Shown piece by piece: positions 37,315-46,182 of a stretch of DNA of 64,000 nt. The position numbers were made by a program, and so were the translations under genes. The notes beneath the pieces were generated by a model. It was not told the DNA's origin. It saw only the letters and a program-made list of their open reading frames with translations, and ran no database searches. The stretch's first letter is position 1. The number at the start of each line of letters is the position of its first letter. The stretch comes from Prochlorococcus sp. AG-436-C13 (GTDB lineage: Bacteria; Cyanobacteriota; Cyanobacteriia; PCC-6307; Cyanobiaceae), in the NCBI GenBank assembly GCA_003212695.1, contig QCPC01000002.1, forward strand, positions 81,588 to 145,587, in the 5' to 3' direction.

Positions 37315-38628
37315 TTAAGGTATAAGAAGTGCTCTTTTGGGACCGTGTATTGGGTCTTCTACAACAATTGTTTGTTCTCTACTTGCGCCTAAAGAAACAA
37401 TAGCAATAGGAACTTCCATCAATTCTGCAAGGAATCTCAAGTAAGACATTGCTGCCTTAGGAAGATCTTCGAGTGTTCTGCAATTTGCAGTAGAAGTTTG
37501 CCAGCCTGGCAATGTCTCAAATATTGGAGTGCATTTACTAAATGCTTCGGCACTACTTGGGAAGTAATTTATTCTTTCTCCATTCAGTTCGTATGAGGTG
37601 CAAACTTTAATTTCTTTCATTTCATCTAATACATCTAATTTGGTAATTGCTAGACAATCAAGTCCATTAACTTCTACGGCGTATTTGCCTATTACACCAT
37701 CAAACCATCCACATCTTCTTCTTCTTCCTGTTGTAGTTCCAAATTCGCCTCCTCTATTACATAATAGGTCGTTTAATTCTCCTTCAAGTTCAGTAGGGAA
37801 AGGACCTTCTCCTACTCGGGTCGTATAAGCTTTTGCGACTCCTATTACTCTGTCAATCAGTGTTGGACCTACACCAGCACCAATACAGGCCCCTCCTGAA
37901 ACTGGATTAGAAGAGGTTACAAATGGATAAGTGCCATGGTCAAGGTCTAAAAGAGTACCTTGAGCACCTTCAAAAAGTATGTTTTTCTTATTTCTAGATG
38001 CTTCATGAATAACCCTTGCACAATCAACAACATGTGGTTTTAGTATCTTTCCAAAAGATAGGTATTCCTTAATTATTGATTCTTCACTAAGTGTTTTTTT
38101 AGAGTAGATTTTTTCTAAGAGCTCATTTTTTTCTGTAAGAGGAATTTTAATAGATTCTCTTAGTTTTTTTTCGTCTAATAAATCAATAACCCTAATTCCA
38201 CTTCTTTGAGCTTTGTCTGCATAAGTTGGACCTATGCCTCTACCTGTGGTTCCTATTTTTTTTGTTCCACGACGTTCCTCCATTGCACTATCAATTAAAC
38301 GATGGTAGGGCATTGTTACATGTGCAGTAGATGCTAGTTGGAGTCCAGAAATATCTATCCCATTTTCTTCTAACATTTGCATTTCATTTAGCATGACTTT
38401 AGGATCAACAACTGTTCCAGAACCAATAAGACAAGTGGTCTCTGGATAAAGTATTCCTGAAGGAATTAAATGAAGTTTTAGAACTTTGTCATCTACAACA
38501 ATTGTATGGCCTGCATTTACTCCTCCTTGATACCTAACTACGACATCTGCTGAGCGACTAAGCAGATCTGTGATCTTACCCTTTCCCTCATCTCCCCATT
38601 GAGCACCTATGACGACAACGTTTGCCAA
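37315..38628 (-). CDS. purA: adenylosuccinate synthetase
   Basis: GTP-dependent first step from IMP to AMP. The 437 residues carry [23 protein letters not shown] (GTP loop), [10 protein letters not shown] (catalytic His), [59 protein letters not shown] and LDVLDEM. The start is a TTG at 38628 that directly gives the family N-terminus. Upstream on the same strand is psb27. Confidence 0.98.
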   Translation of the reverse strand: MANVVVIGAQWGDEGKGKITDLLSRSADVVVRYQGGVNAGHTIVVDDKVLKLHLIPSGILYPETTCLIGSGTVVDPKVMLNEMQMLEENGIDISGLQLASTAHVTMPYHRLIDSAMEERRGTKKIGTTGRGIGPTYADKAQRSGIRVIDLLDEKKLRESIKIPLTEKNELLEKIYSKKTLSEESIIKEYLSFGKILKPHVVDCARVIHEASRNKKNILFEGAQGTLLDLDHGTYPFVTSSNPVSGGACIGAGVGPTLIDRVIGVAKAYTTRVGEGPFPTELEGELNDLLCNRGGEFGTTTGRRRRCGWFDGVIGKYAVEVNGLDCLAITKLDVLDEMKEIKVCTSYELNGERINYFPSSAEAFSKCTPIFETLPGWQTSTANCRTLEDLPKAAMSYLRFLAELMEVPIAIVSLGASREQTIVVEDPIHGPKRALLIP

Positions 38629-38719
38629 TTAAAATTCGGTACGAAACCGCTTAAACTCAGAAGTAACAACACTCTCAGATTTCTTAGTTTAAGTCAAACA
38701 AATAAATCAAAAGTTATAT

Positions 38720-39157
38720 TTAGATTTCTTTTACAACAATTTTCTCTGCTCTTGATAATTCTTTGTTTAGACGATCTTTTAACTTTTCTGGCAATGGTCT
38801 ATCGTTGAACGTTTTATAGTGACCAGCCATTGCATTGAGTGCTGTTTGCATTGTTGTAAATGAAGATGTGCCATTTACTTGAGGCCGATTCCTATATCTT
38901 GATATATATGCTGTGATTAGCCCTAGAGCCTCATCTTTGGCTTCTGATAGATTTTCCTCATCGTCGGACAAAGCTATTGTTTCTTTAAGACTTTGAGCAA
39001 CTGAAACGGTGTCTTTTGCGAAATCACCAGACATAGATGGTTGGGATGATGCATTTATGGCTAAACCAAAAGGATGAAATATTAAAACTAATCCAAGTAA
39101 AAGGGAAAAACATGTTTTGATGAGGTTTTTCAAAAATCGATTTAAGTCCCAGGACAT
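38720..39157 (-). CDS. psb27: photosystem II assembly protein Psb27
   Basis: Lumenal factor that binds CP43 during photosystem II assembly and repair and keeps the Mn cluster site open. The 145-residue precursor has an N-terminal hydrophobic signal (TCFSLLLGLVLIFHPFGLAINA), then the four-helix domain with FAKDTVSVAQSLKETIALS, ISRYRNRPQVNGTSSFTTMQTALNAMAGHY and RPLPEKLKDRLNKELSRAEKIV. In contrast to many cyanobacteria, there is no Cys right after the hydrophobic stretch, so no lipobox; see findings. ATG 39157 is chosen over a TTG three codons earlier. Confidence 0.93.
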   Translation of the reverse strand: MSWDLNRFLKNLIKTCFSLLLGLVLIFHPFGLAINASSQPSMSGDFAKDTVSVAQSLKETIALSDDEENLSEAKDEALGLITAYISRYRNRPQVNGTSSFTTMQTALNAMAGHYKTFNDRPLPEKLKDRLNKELSRAEKIVVKEI

Positions 39158-39205
39158 TTTGTTCAAGATATTTAAGACACTCTATAAGGACTAATGCAAA
39201 AATGA

Positions 39206-40996
39206 TTATCTACTCTTAGATATTTCAGATATTAGTTCTTTTATTGCATCTTTAAATTGAAGTAATCTTGAAATTTTGGTTGCTCGGTTGATTAGTTCTA
39301 CCTTGCCTTCTGTTGAATCTCTTCCTGCGATCACCTTCCATGGGATGCCTATTAAATCTGCATCTTTAAACTTAACGCCTGCTCTTTCGTCTCTGTCATC
39401 AATTAATGCATCAATTCCCTCTTTTATAAGTTCCTCATATATTTCTTCTCCTAGAGCTCTTTGCTTTTCATCTTTCATATTTGCAATTACAACAATAATT
39501 TCAAAAGGTGCAATTGCTAATGGCCATAGAATTCCTTCTTTGTCATGGTTCTGTTCAATTGCTGCTTGTGCAAGTCGCGAAATACCTATTCCATAACATC
39601 CCATCCAGAAAGGTTCCTGTAATCCAGATTCATTTGTAAAAAAAGCATTTAATGATTTTGAGTATTTACGGCCTAGTTGAAAAATATGCCCTATCTCAAT
39701 CCCTCTCTTTTCAATAAGTTTTGCGTTTTTGTCATGCAAAGCAATATCACCTGCTATTGCCTTTCTAATATCAACTACTTCACCTTGCCTGCCAATTGAT
39801 GACCAATTTGTATAAATTCTATGTTGATTGTAAACATTAGATCCACATATAAATGAGTCTAAACTTGCAGCGGTATGATCAATAAATCTAAGAAAATAAT
39901 TCTCCCAATTATTATTAGCTTTATCTAAATATGAATCTTCAAGATCAGGACCTAGATAACCGAATGGGATTTCATTGAGACCGTTAATTTCTAACTGATC
40001 TTTAGATATTATCTTTAAATTTATTACATTCTTTTCTAAATACTTACTGATTTCGTTGCTCAACTTAACTTCATTTAGTTCCTGATCACCTCTAATACTT
40101 ATAAGAATTGGTTGTTGAATATTATCTTCAATTAATGCTAAAAGTAGTATTACTTTGACAATTTGACTTGGAGCAAATGAATTGTTTTGGCATAGTTCTT
40201 TTATAGAGCTCTGACCAACTGTGTCTATTGTTTTGGATTCTTTTTTGGGGAGACATTCTTTTCCTATTGGTATAGATAAAGCTTTCTCCTGGTTTGCTGC
40301 ATATTTGTTGTCAGTGCTTATTAAAATAAGATCTTCTCCTGCATCTGCGGTAACCATAAATTCTCTTGATTCTGCACCTCCTATAGCACCACTATCTGCA
40401 TCAACGGCAACAGTTGTAATACCACATCTTTTGAAAATTTTCGTATAAGCATCATTCATTTCTACATATTTATTCTTAAGGTCTTCTTCATTTGAATGAA
40501 ACGAATAAGCATCTTTCATAATAAATTCTCTACTTCTCATTAATCCAAACCTAGGCCTAATTTCATCTCTAAATTTAGTTTGAATCTGATATATAGTTAC
40601 AGGTAATTGTTTGTAAGACTGTAAAATTTCCCCTGCTATTTTTGTAATAACTTCTTCATGTGTAGGCCCTAGGCCTAGCTCTCTACCTTGTCTGTCTTTT
40701 AAATGAAACATAATCCCTTCTCCTGCTGTATAGCCTTTCCATCTGCCACTTTGCTCCCATATCTCCGCAGGATGAAGTTGTGGCAGGAGTGACTCTAGGC
40801 ATCCTTTTTTGTCTAACTCTTGCTGAACAATGGCAGTTATTTTCTTGATAACTCGCCACATTAAAGGCATATATGCATATATGCCCGATGTGACTCGTTT
40901 TATAAAGCCACCTCTTACAAGTAATTGGTGTGAGGCTATTTCGGCGTCGGCGGGTGTATCCCGCAGCGTCACCAGCATCAGGCGGGAGACGCGCAC
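39206..40996 (-). CDS. proS: proline--tRNA ligase, bacterial type
   Basis: Charges tRNA-Pro. The 596-residue class II enzyme has TSGIYAYMPLMWRVIKKI (motif 1 region), the GLGPTHEEVIT and IRPRFGLMRSREFIMKDAYSF block (motif 2), an insertion (editing) domain in the middle, GCYGIGISRL (motif 3), and a C-terminal anticodon-binding domain. The start is taken as GTG 40996, which has AGGAG seven bases upstream and gives VRVSRLMLVTLRDTPADAEI, the usual cyanobacterial N-terminus. ATG 40978 would remove six of these residues. The first 57 nt are 70% GC; see findings. Confidence 0.95.
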   Translation of the reverse strand: MRVSRLMLVTLRDTPADAEIASHQLLVRGGFIKRVTSGIYAYMPLMWRVIKKITAIVQQELDKKGCLESLLPQLHPAEIWEQSGRWKGYTAGEGIMFHLKDRQGRELGLGPTHEEVITKIAGEILQSYKQLPVTIYQIQTKFRDEIRPRFGLMRSREFIMKDAYSFHSNEEDLKNKYVEMNDAYTKIFKRCGITTVAVDADSGAIGGAESREFMVTADAGEDLILISTDNKYAANQEKALSIPIGKECLPKKESKTIDTVGQSSIKELCQNNSFAPSQIVKVILLLALIEDNIQQPILISIRGDQELNEVKLSNEISKYLEKNVINLKIISKDQLEINGLNEIPFGYLGPDLEDSYLDKANNNWENYFLRFIDHTAASLDSFICGSNVYNQHRIYTNWSSIGRQGEVVDIRKAIAGDIALHDKNAKLIEKRGIEIGHIFQLGRKYSKSLNAFFTNESGLQEPFWMGCYGIGISRLAQAAIEQNHDKEGILWPLAIAPFEIIVVIANMKDEKQRALGEEIYEELIKEGIDALIDDRDERAGVKFKDADLIGIPWKVIAGRDSTEGKVELINRATKISRLLQFKDAIKELISEISKSR

Positions 40997-41138
40997 TGAA
41001 CTTCTCCTGGTAATGAAAACATACAATAATAGCTCACCTAAATTGCCAATTGCAAAAGTGTCCTGTCATAGTCTTTCTGTATAGAACTCTTTTGATTGAT
41101 CTGCTATTTTCTGACAAGTTTTCGCCTGTAATCCAGAA

Positions 41139-41579
41139 ATGTTTGATGCTCAGGCGTTCAGTTCTTCTTTAAATGGTATTTCTTCTCAGAAAATGTTAGA
41201 AATAGAGACTAATTCTTTTGATTCTCAGCCTGACTCTATTGTCGGAATAGATGATGTACAAAAATCTTTAAATAGATCTAGAGCCTCTGTTTACAGGTAT
41301 ACAAATACTGATACAAGAAATTTAAATCCTCCTTTTAATCCTAGGAAATTAAATCCTGAATTTAGACAAGATCAGAAAGACCCTCTTTTATTTCATACAA
41401 ATGAAGTAGCAAGATTTGCAAAGGATATTTTAAGGATCAAAGAAGTAACAGTTGAAGTATTAAATTCGCCATCAACTGCCACACAAAATGTTTTAGTGGC
41501 AATTCTTGAAGAGTTAAAAGTTATAAGTACTAGGCTTGATGCAATGGCTTCTAATGATAAAGATATCTTTAATGAATGA
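41139..41579 (+). CDS. conserved cyanobacterial protein, possibly DNA-binding
   Basis: A 146-residue soluble protein. The middle (IDDVQKSLNRSRASVYRYTNTDTRNLNPPFNPRKLNPEFR, then LLFHTNEVARFAKDIL) resembles the wHTH of excisionase/MerR-type proteins, where a helix chooses a site, followed by a basic wing and a helper helix. The C-terminal part is helical (TQNVLVAILEELKVISTRLDAM). Function unknown; the HTH reading is inference. It stands alone between the divergent proS and the second ppa. Confidence 0.6.
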   Translation: MFDAQAFSSSLNGISSQKMLEIETNSFDSQPDSIVGIDDVQKSLNRSRASVYRYTNTDTRNLNPPFNPRKLNPEFRQDQKDPLLFHTNEVARFAKDILRIKEVTVEVLNSPSTATQNVLVAILEELKVISTRLDAMASNDKDIFNE

Positions 41580-41717
41580 TAATTATAGAGATAAATCTTT
41601 AATTTAATTTATGTATAGAGTTAGTTTTATGCGAATATACTTGTGCCTTCTTTAATAAAATGAACCGAGTTCAATTATGAATTACTCGTTACTCCTACTC
41701 TCATAAGAACTAATTTA

Positions 41718-42236
41718 ATGGATTTAAATTTTCTTACACCTTCACCATCTTTAGGAGTAGTGAACCTAGTGGTTGAAATACCTGCTGGCAGTAGAAATAA
41801 ATATGAGTATTTTGCAGAAGCTGGGACCATGGCCCTAGATAGAGTGCTTCATTCTTCTGTGAGATATCCCTTTGACTATGGCTTTATTCCAAATACTCTT
41901 GCAGAGGATGGTGCCCCTCTTGATGCAATGGTAATTATGGAAGAACCAACTTTTGCAGGATGTCTTATTAAAGCCAGACCTATTGGAGTATTGGATATGC
42001 ATGATTCAGGAGCTTATGATGGGAAGCTTTTATGTGTTCCTGTGGCAGACCCTCGGCAAAAAGATATAACTAGTATTCGTCAGATTGCACCAAATCAACT
42101 TGAAGATGTGGCTGAGTTTTTTAGGACTTATAAAAGCTTGGAAGGAAGGGTTGTTGTAATTAACGGTTGGCGAGACCATGATTCTGTTGAGGACTTATTG
42201 CAGGATTGCATTGAAGCCCAAAGGAAGAATCTATAG
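41718..42236 (+). CDS. ppa: inorganic pyrophosphatase, cyanobacterial type (copy 2, one Asp ligand replaced)
   Basis: A 172-residue family-I pyrophosphatase of the usual cyanobacterial length and pattern: EIPAGSRNKYEYF, LDRVLHSSVRYPFDYGFIPNT, LDMHDSGAYDGK, and the Tyr-Lys of RTYKSLEG. The catalytic signature should read D-G-D-P-L-D but here is EDGAPLDAM: the second Asp (E. coli D67) is Ala, encoded by GCC. All other active-site positions I can align are present. ATG start. The gene at 26.1 kb is a second, complete copy. Confidence 0.92.
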   Translation: MDLNFLTPSPSLGVVNLVVEIPAGSRNKYEYFAEAGTMALDRVLHSSVRYPFDYGFIPNTLAEDGAPLDAMVIMEEPTFAGCLIKARPIGVLDMHDSGAYDGKLLCVPVADPRQKDITSIRQIAPNQLEDVAEFFRTYKSLEGRVVVINGWRDHDSVEDLLQDCIEAQRKNL

Positions 42237-42283
42237 GTTTTATATTAAAATAAGAATATTAATAGATTTTCTAAATTTTGATT

Positions 42284-42646
42284 ATGCCTATTTCTCTTAA
42301 AATCTATAGTTATAATAAGTGCGGTACTTGTAGGAAAGCTATTGCTTGGTTAAATAAAAATAATATAGAATATGAATTGATAGATATAATTGTAAATCCT
42401 CCTACTAAAAAAGAAATTACTTTTGCAATTAAACAATTAGGATCTACAAAATACTTGTTGAATACGAGTGGAAAAAGCTATAGAAGTATAGGAGCCAATG
42501 TAATCAAATCAATGAGTCAAGTAGAGCTTATTAATTTATTAAATGCAGATAGCAAGTTAATTAAAAGACCTTTTGCTATAAAAAATAGTGGAGATACTCT
42601 TGTAGGTTTTGATGAGAATAAATGGAATGATAGTCTGCTTAGTTGA
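42284..42646 (+). CDS. ArsC/Spx-family thioredoxin-fold protein
   Basis: A 120-residue protein with a thioredoxin-like start LKIYSYNKCGTCRKAIAWLNKNNIEYELIDI and the C-x-x-C motif CGTC, then LNTSGKSYRSIGANVIKSMSQ and IKRPFAIKNSGDTLVGFDENKW. This is the Spx/YffB/MgsR-type arrangement; true arsenate reductases have a different Arg-rich C-terminus. No Arg trio for arsenate is clear, so a redox or regulatory role is more likely. ATG 42284 is preferred to a TTG two codons before. The 3' end overlaps the convergent membrane-protein gene by 8 nt. Confidence 0.85.
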   Translation: MPISLKIYSYNKCGTCRKAIAWLNKNNIEYELIDIIVNPPTKKEITFAIKQLGSTKYLLNTSGKSYRSIGANVIKSMSQVELINLLNADSKLIKRPFAIKNSGDTLVGFDENKWNDSLLS

Positions 42647-44114
42647 AGTTTAATTTGTCTAACTCGTTAATTATTTCCTTTGGTCCATCTAGCTTTTTCA
42701 TCTCATTTAAACTTGAAATCTTTAATTCTTCTAAAATAGAATTTATAAGAACCTGGCTATTTCTTAAAGTACTATCATTTTCCATGGCAAGTGCTAGTTC
42801 CTCCCAAAATTTGTCAATAACTTTTAAAGTTAATCTTTCTAATTCAACATCCTTTTTTGCAAATTGGCTTCCTGCATTTTTTGATACGCCAAGCATTGAA
42901 TCCACCATGCCTGATGCAAGTTGGAAGCTAATAGCTGATTCTGCATTTTCAATAAAAATGTTGCCTTTGATTTTAGACGAGATTGGGTTTTGACCAATGC
43001 TCTTTTGTAGCGCATGGTCAAACAGCTCTATAATTTGATTTCTCATGTTTGGACCTACTCTTTTTAAAAGTAATGGTATCCAAATTCTTATGAATTCTGA
43101 AATATTAGATTCATTATCCTTTTTGACAGATTGATGACTGCTTAATTTTCTTATTTTGCTAGGAAGAATGGGAGATGAAATAATATTTTGAACCGAATTA
43201 ATAGCTCTTATTGTTAACACCTCAAATATTTCTATAGCTAAGAATGCTACAATCCATTGGCTTATTACAGCCCGAATTGGCTCAAGATTAATAAGCTTAA
43301 CTTTTAATATTCTTTCTATCAAAGGTAAAGGCCTTAGAAAATAAAGATAAGGTAAAAATAGAGGTATATCAATCCACCTTCTTGTAATACAATCTCTTAT
43401 TGTTGTATTAGGGAAACGTTTTTTGAAGAAATTTACTTTAACCAATATATCCATTAAAAATATTATCTTTAATGGAATCTCTATTTCTAATATGTTGCTA
43501 GGACTATCTTTTCTTTTGAGGTTAACAATCGAATAGCTTGTATTAAGAGTGTTAATTACATTATTTAACCAGAACTTTCTCTCAACTTCCCATCCATTTC
43601 TCTCTATTAGATTTGTATTTAGAACTTGAGGATAGTAATATTTAGAACTATTTATGCCTGATCTAGAATTTATCTTAACTTTTATAGCTTCTAGCTTATT
43701 GAAATCTCTTGGAGGAATTATTGCATCTTTACCAAGTATGCTTTCTAATACTAACTCATATTTATTAATTAGTTGATTTATGGAAGGATCTTTTAGGCCT
43801 TTATTTAATATGGATTGATCAAGTCTGTAAAAGGTTAATTTTAATTCTTCAATATCAGCTCTCTTCTTTATTCCTTTTACTTGATCAAAACGTGAAGTAA
43901 AATCTGTTATTAATGTTTCTAAAACTTCCTTTCTTGATGAATCTAATGCAGAGTGTAAATTGTTAACCCAAAAGCCTCTAAGTGGAATATAGCTAATATC
44001 AAAAACCATCCAACTTAAATTAGCTATAGCAAAAAATGCTATAAACTTATCCCATAGGCTCTCTAACCTTTGCTCTGGGTTTTTCTTTGTTCTTTGCCAT
44101 CTAGGAATGATCAT
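42639..44114 (-). CDS. large conserved membrane protein, unknown function
   Basis: A 491-residue protein. One hydrophobic segment near the N-terminus (FIAFFAIANLSWMVFDISYI), then a long soluble part with helical Lys/Glu-rich stretches (residues 60-250), hydrophobic segments around residues 250-300 (IDIPLFLPYLYFLRPLPLI, WIVAFLAIEIFEVL), and a helical C-terminal half with repeated leucines. I do not recognise a family. It starts with ATG close to the divergent lepB (107 nt). Cyanobacteria have large unannotated proteins of this type; that it is a membrane-organising protein is a guess. Confidence 0.6.
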   Translation of the reverse strand: MIIPRWQRTKKNPEQRLESLWDKFIAFFAIANLSWMVFDISYIPLRGFWVNNLHSALDSSRKEVLETLITDFTSRFDQVKGIKKRADIEELKLTFYRLDQSILNKGLKDPSINQLINKYELVLESILGKDAIIPPRDFNKLEAIKVKINSRSGINSSKYYYPQVLNTNLIERNGWEVERKFWLNNVINTLNTSYSIVNLKRKDSPSNILEIEIPLKIIFLMDILVKVNFFKKRFPNTTIRDCITRRWIDIPLFLPYLYFLRPLPLIERILKVKLINLEPIRAVISQWIVAFLAIEIFEVLTIRAINSVQNIISSPILPSKIRKLSSHQSVKKDNESNISEFIRIWIPLLLKRVGPNMRNQIIELFDHALQKSIGQNPISSKIKGNIFIENAESAISFQLASGMVDSMLGVSKNAGSQFAKKDVELERLTLKVIDKFWEELALAMENDSTLRNSQVLINSILEELKISSLNEMKKLDGPKEIINELDKLNFN

Positions 44115-44221
44115 GATTATTGATAATTCACTTGTACTTGCTTATCTATAAATTATGTGATTATTGTAAGTGTTCAAATCCATTGAGGAAGTTTGTGACT
44201 AATTACCCTAAGGATGATTCT

Positions 44222-44926
44222 ATGAAGACAGAGAAGGAAGACGAGGGAAATCTTAATCATGCCACTAGACTGTCACATATATGGGAATCATGGGGGCCAG
44301 TAATTCTGGCTTTTTTATTCATATCAGGTGTAAGAGCTTTCATTGCAGAAGCAAGATATATTCCATCAGGATCAATGTTGCCGACTCTTCAGATTAATGA
44401 TCGCCTTATCATAGAAAAGCTTTCACTTAGGAATAGATCTCCTAAGAGAGGTGAAGTAGTAGTTTTTAATTCTCCTTATTCTTTTGATGAAGTCCTAATT
44501 GCTAAGAGACCGAAACCTCTTCCATCAGCATTTGAATGTGCAGTTACAAACCTACCTTTAATTAATCTATTCCCATGGTCTATCGATGAAGCATGTCATG
44601 CATATATTAAACGTGTAGTAGCAATCGAAGGAGATAATCTAAAAGTTACTTCCGAAGGCAAGATTTTTGTTAATAGTGAACTAATTGATGAGCCGTATGT
44701 AAATAATTCTTGTGGCATCTCAAAAAATATTATTTCTAATTGCGTCCCCAAAGAAATAGATATACCAGCTAAGCATGTTTTTGTACTTGGAGACAATCGA
44801 GCAAATAGTTGGGATGGAAGATATTGGCCTGAAAATGGATTGTTACCTGAGGGAGAGATTTTAGGTCGAGCTATATGGAGATTTTGGCCGTTTCACCGTA
44901 TAGGTAATATTAACTTTGCTGATTAA
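44222..44926 (+). CDS. lepB: signal peptidase I
   Basis: Cleaves signal peptides of exported proteins. The 234-residue protein has one N-terminal membrane segment (WGPVILAFLFISGVRAFIA), the catalytic Ser in YIPSGSMLPTL and Lys in YIKRVVAIEGDNL, and the box E motif VFVLGDNRANSWDGRYWP. ATG 44222 is used; upstream in-frame codons give an unlikely N-terminus. The insertion between the two active-site boxes is typical of thylakoid and cyanobacterial LepB. It overlaps the convergent dihydroorotase-like gene by 17 nt. Confidence 0.94.
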   Translation: MKTEKEDEGNLNHATRLSHIWESWGPVILAFLFISGVRAFIAEARYIPSGSMLPTLQINDRLIIEKLSLRNRSPKRGEVVVFNSPYSFDEVLIAKRPKPLPSAFECAVTNLPLINLFPWSIDEACHAYIKRVVAIEGDNLKVTSEGKIFVNSELIDEPYVNNSCGISKNIISNCVPKEIDIPAKHVFVLGDNRANSWDGRYWPENGLLPEGEILGRAIWRFWPFHRIGNINFAD

Positions 44927-46181
44927 GCCCACAAGCAATTACCTTACCCGTAATTTGCTTACCTTCCCAGGGTTGATTTGAAGAAGATTTATATCCTCCT
45001 TCAATGTGATTGTTTTTTTGAACCCATTTTTTTGTTGGATCAAATAATAACCATCTGTTGCTACCAATTTCTAATTTTTCTGCTGGCAATTTAAGTATTT
45101 TAGAAGGACCAAAACTAATTGCTTCCCATAATTGTTCTATTGACCAGTTTGACTTTTCAATTAATTCTTGCCATAGAGAAGGCAGCACTAAATGATAACT
45201 ACTTAAACCAGGAGTTCTTTCAGTAGTAGGTTTATTTGTTTCAGTTTCATCTAATGCTATCGCATGCACTGAAACTCCTGTGATTATTTTATTTTCTAGT
45301 CCTTCTATTAATTTCTTCCTGTCATGAGGGTTCCCAAGAGATGGTGAAACATTTATACCAATTTCTATTGCCCCTACTTTTGATTGATCTGATACTAGAT
45401 GCCACCAACATACACTTGCCATTGGTTTTGATGAGCTATTAGCAAGGATTGATACTCCAGCTGATGTTGATATATTCATTACCCTAATATTGGCCTCAGG
45501 GTTTTGTCTTTGAATCTCTAGAATTGTTGTCAGGGGAACTGTTTCGCTAGTAATAGGATCTTGATGCCAACCAGACCTTAGTGCTTCGACACCTTCCCTA
45601 ACCATTCCATGACCTTGGATAGAACTATCCTTTGGTGCAACAAGTATCGGTTTTCCTTGTGATTCACCTAGTAAAATAGCTTTTTGTAGTAATTCAGGAG
45701 TAATCATAGATTCATTTTCTGCTAAACCAATAGCTCCATAGTTAATTAAATCTTTGTGAGGGCTAAGTTCTTTACCTTTGCCACCTTGACTAAATCCTCC
45801 CCAGAGATGAATTAAGACATCTCTGGGGAGGGTATTGATTAATGGGATTAGATGCTCTGGTTTATCTCTCCATAGCATTGCTTTTGGCAAAATTGCTATT
45901 TGACCATATCCTGCAGATGCGGCTTTGCACTTGAGACTATTTAGTGTTTCTACTCTACCGTTTAGATAATCTGTGAGGAATGAATGTGGATCTACTAGAC
46001 ATGGTGCGAAAACAAGCTTCCCTCCTGGGGTTCGAATTATACCTAATTGTTTTGCTTTCTCTTGTGCTTCCTTGCCAAATGCGGTTATTAAGTTGTTGAC
46101 AATCAAGACAGCAGATTTGGTAGCCGTTTGCTTTGCTCCTTTAAGAATAAGGATTGGATCTAGGAGGAGATCTTTGTTCAT
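44910..46181 (-). CDS. dihydroorotase-like protein, probably without catalytic activity
   Basis: A 423-residue member of the amidohydrolase fold, with the layout of PyrC/PyrX proteins: N-terminal beta part, LVDPHSFLTDYLNGRVETLNSLKCKAASAGYGQIAILP, then the barrel, and GLSSYHLVLPSLWQELIEKSNWS plus FGPSKILKLPAEKLEIGSNRWLLFDP. The first metal motif of active dihydroorotases (HxH) is DPHSF here, so the second His is missing, and the DHAPH-type motif near residue 320 reads SVHAIALDETET. It probably cannot hold the two zinc ions. An inactive partner subunit (PyrX-like) is a reasonable guess; an active PyrC would then be elsewhere. ATG start. Confidence 0.75.
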   Translation of the reverse strand: MNKDLLLDPILILKGAKQTATKSAVLIVNNLITAFGKEAQEKAKQLGIIRTPGGKLVFAPCLVDPHSFLTDYLNGRVETLNSLKCKAASAGYGQIAILPKAMLWRDKPEHLIPLINTLPRDVLIHLWGGFSQGGKGKELSPHKDLINYGAIGLAENESMITPELLQKAILLGESQGKPILVAPKDSSIQGHGMVREGVEALRSGWHQDPITSETVPLTTILEIQRQNPEANIRVMNISTSAGVSILANSSSKPMASVCWWHLVSDQSKVGAIEIGINVSPSLGNPHDRKKLIEGLENKIITGVSVHAIALDETETNKPTTERTPGLSSYHLVLPSLWQELIEKSNWSIEQLWEAISFGPSKILKLPAEKLEIGSNRWLLFDPTKKWVQKNNHIEGGYKSSSNQPWEGKQITGKVIACGLNQQS

Positions 46182-46182
46182 T

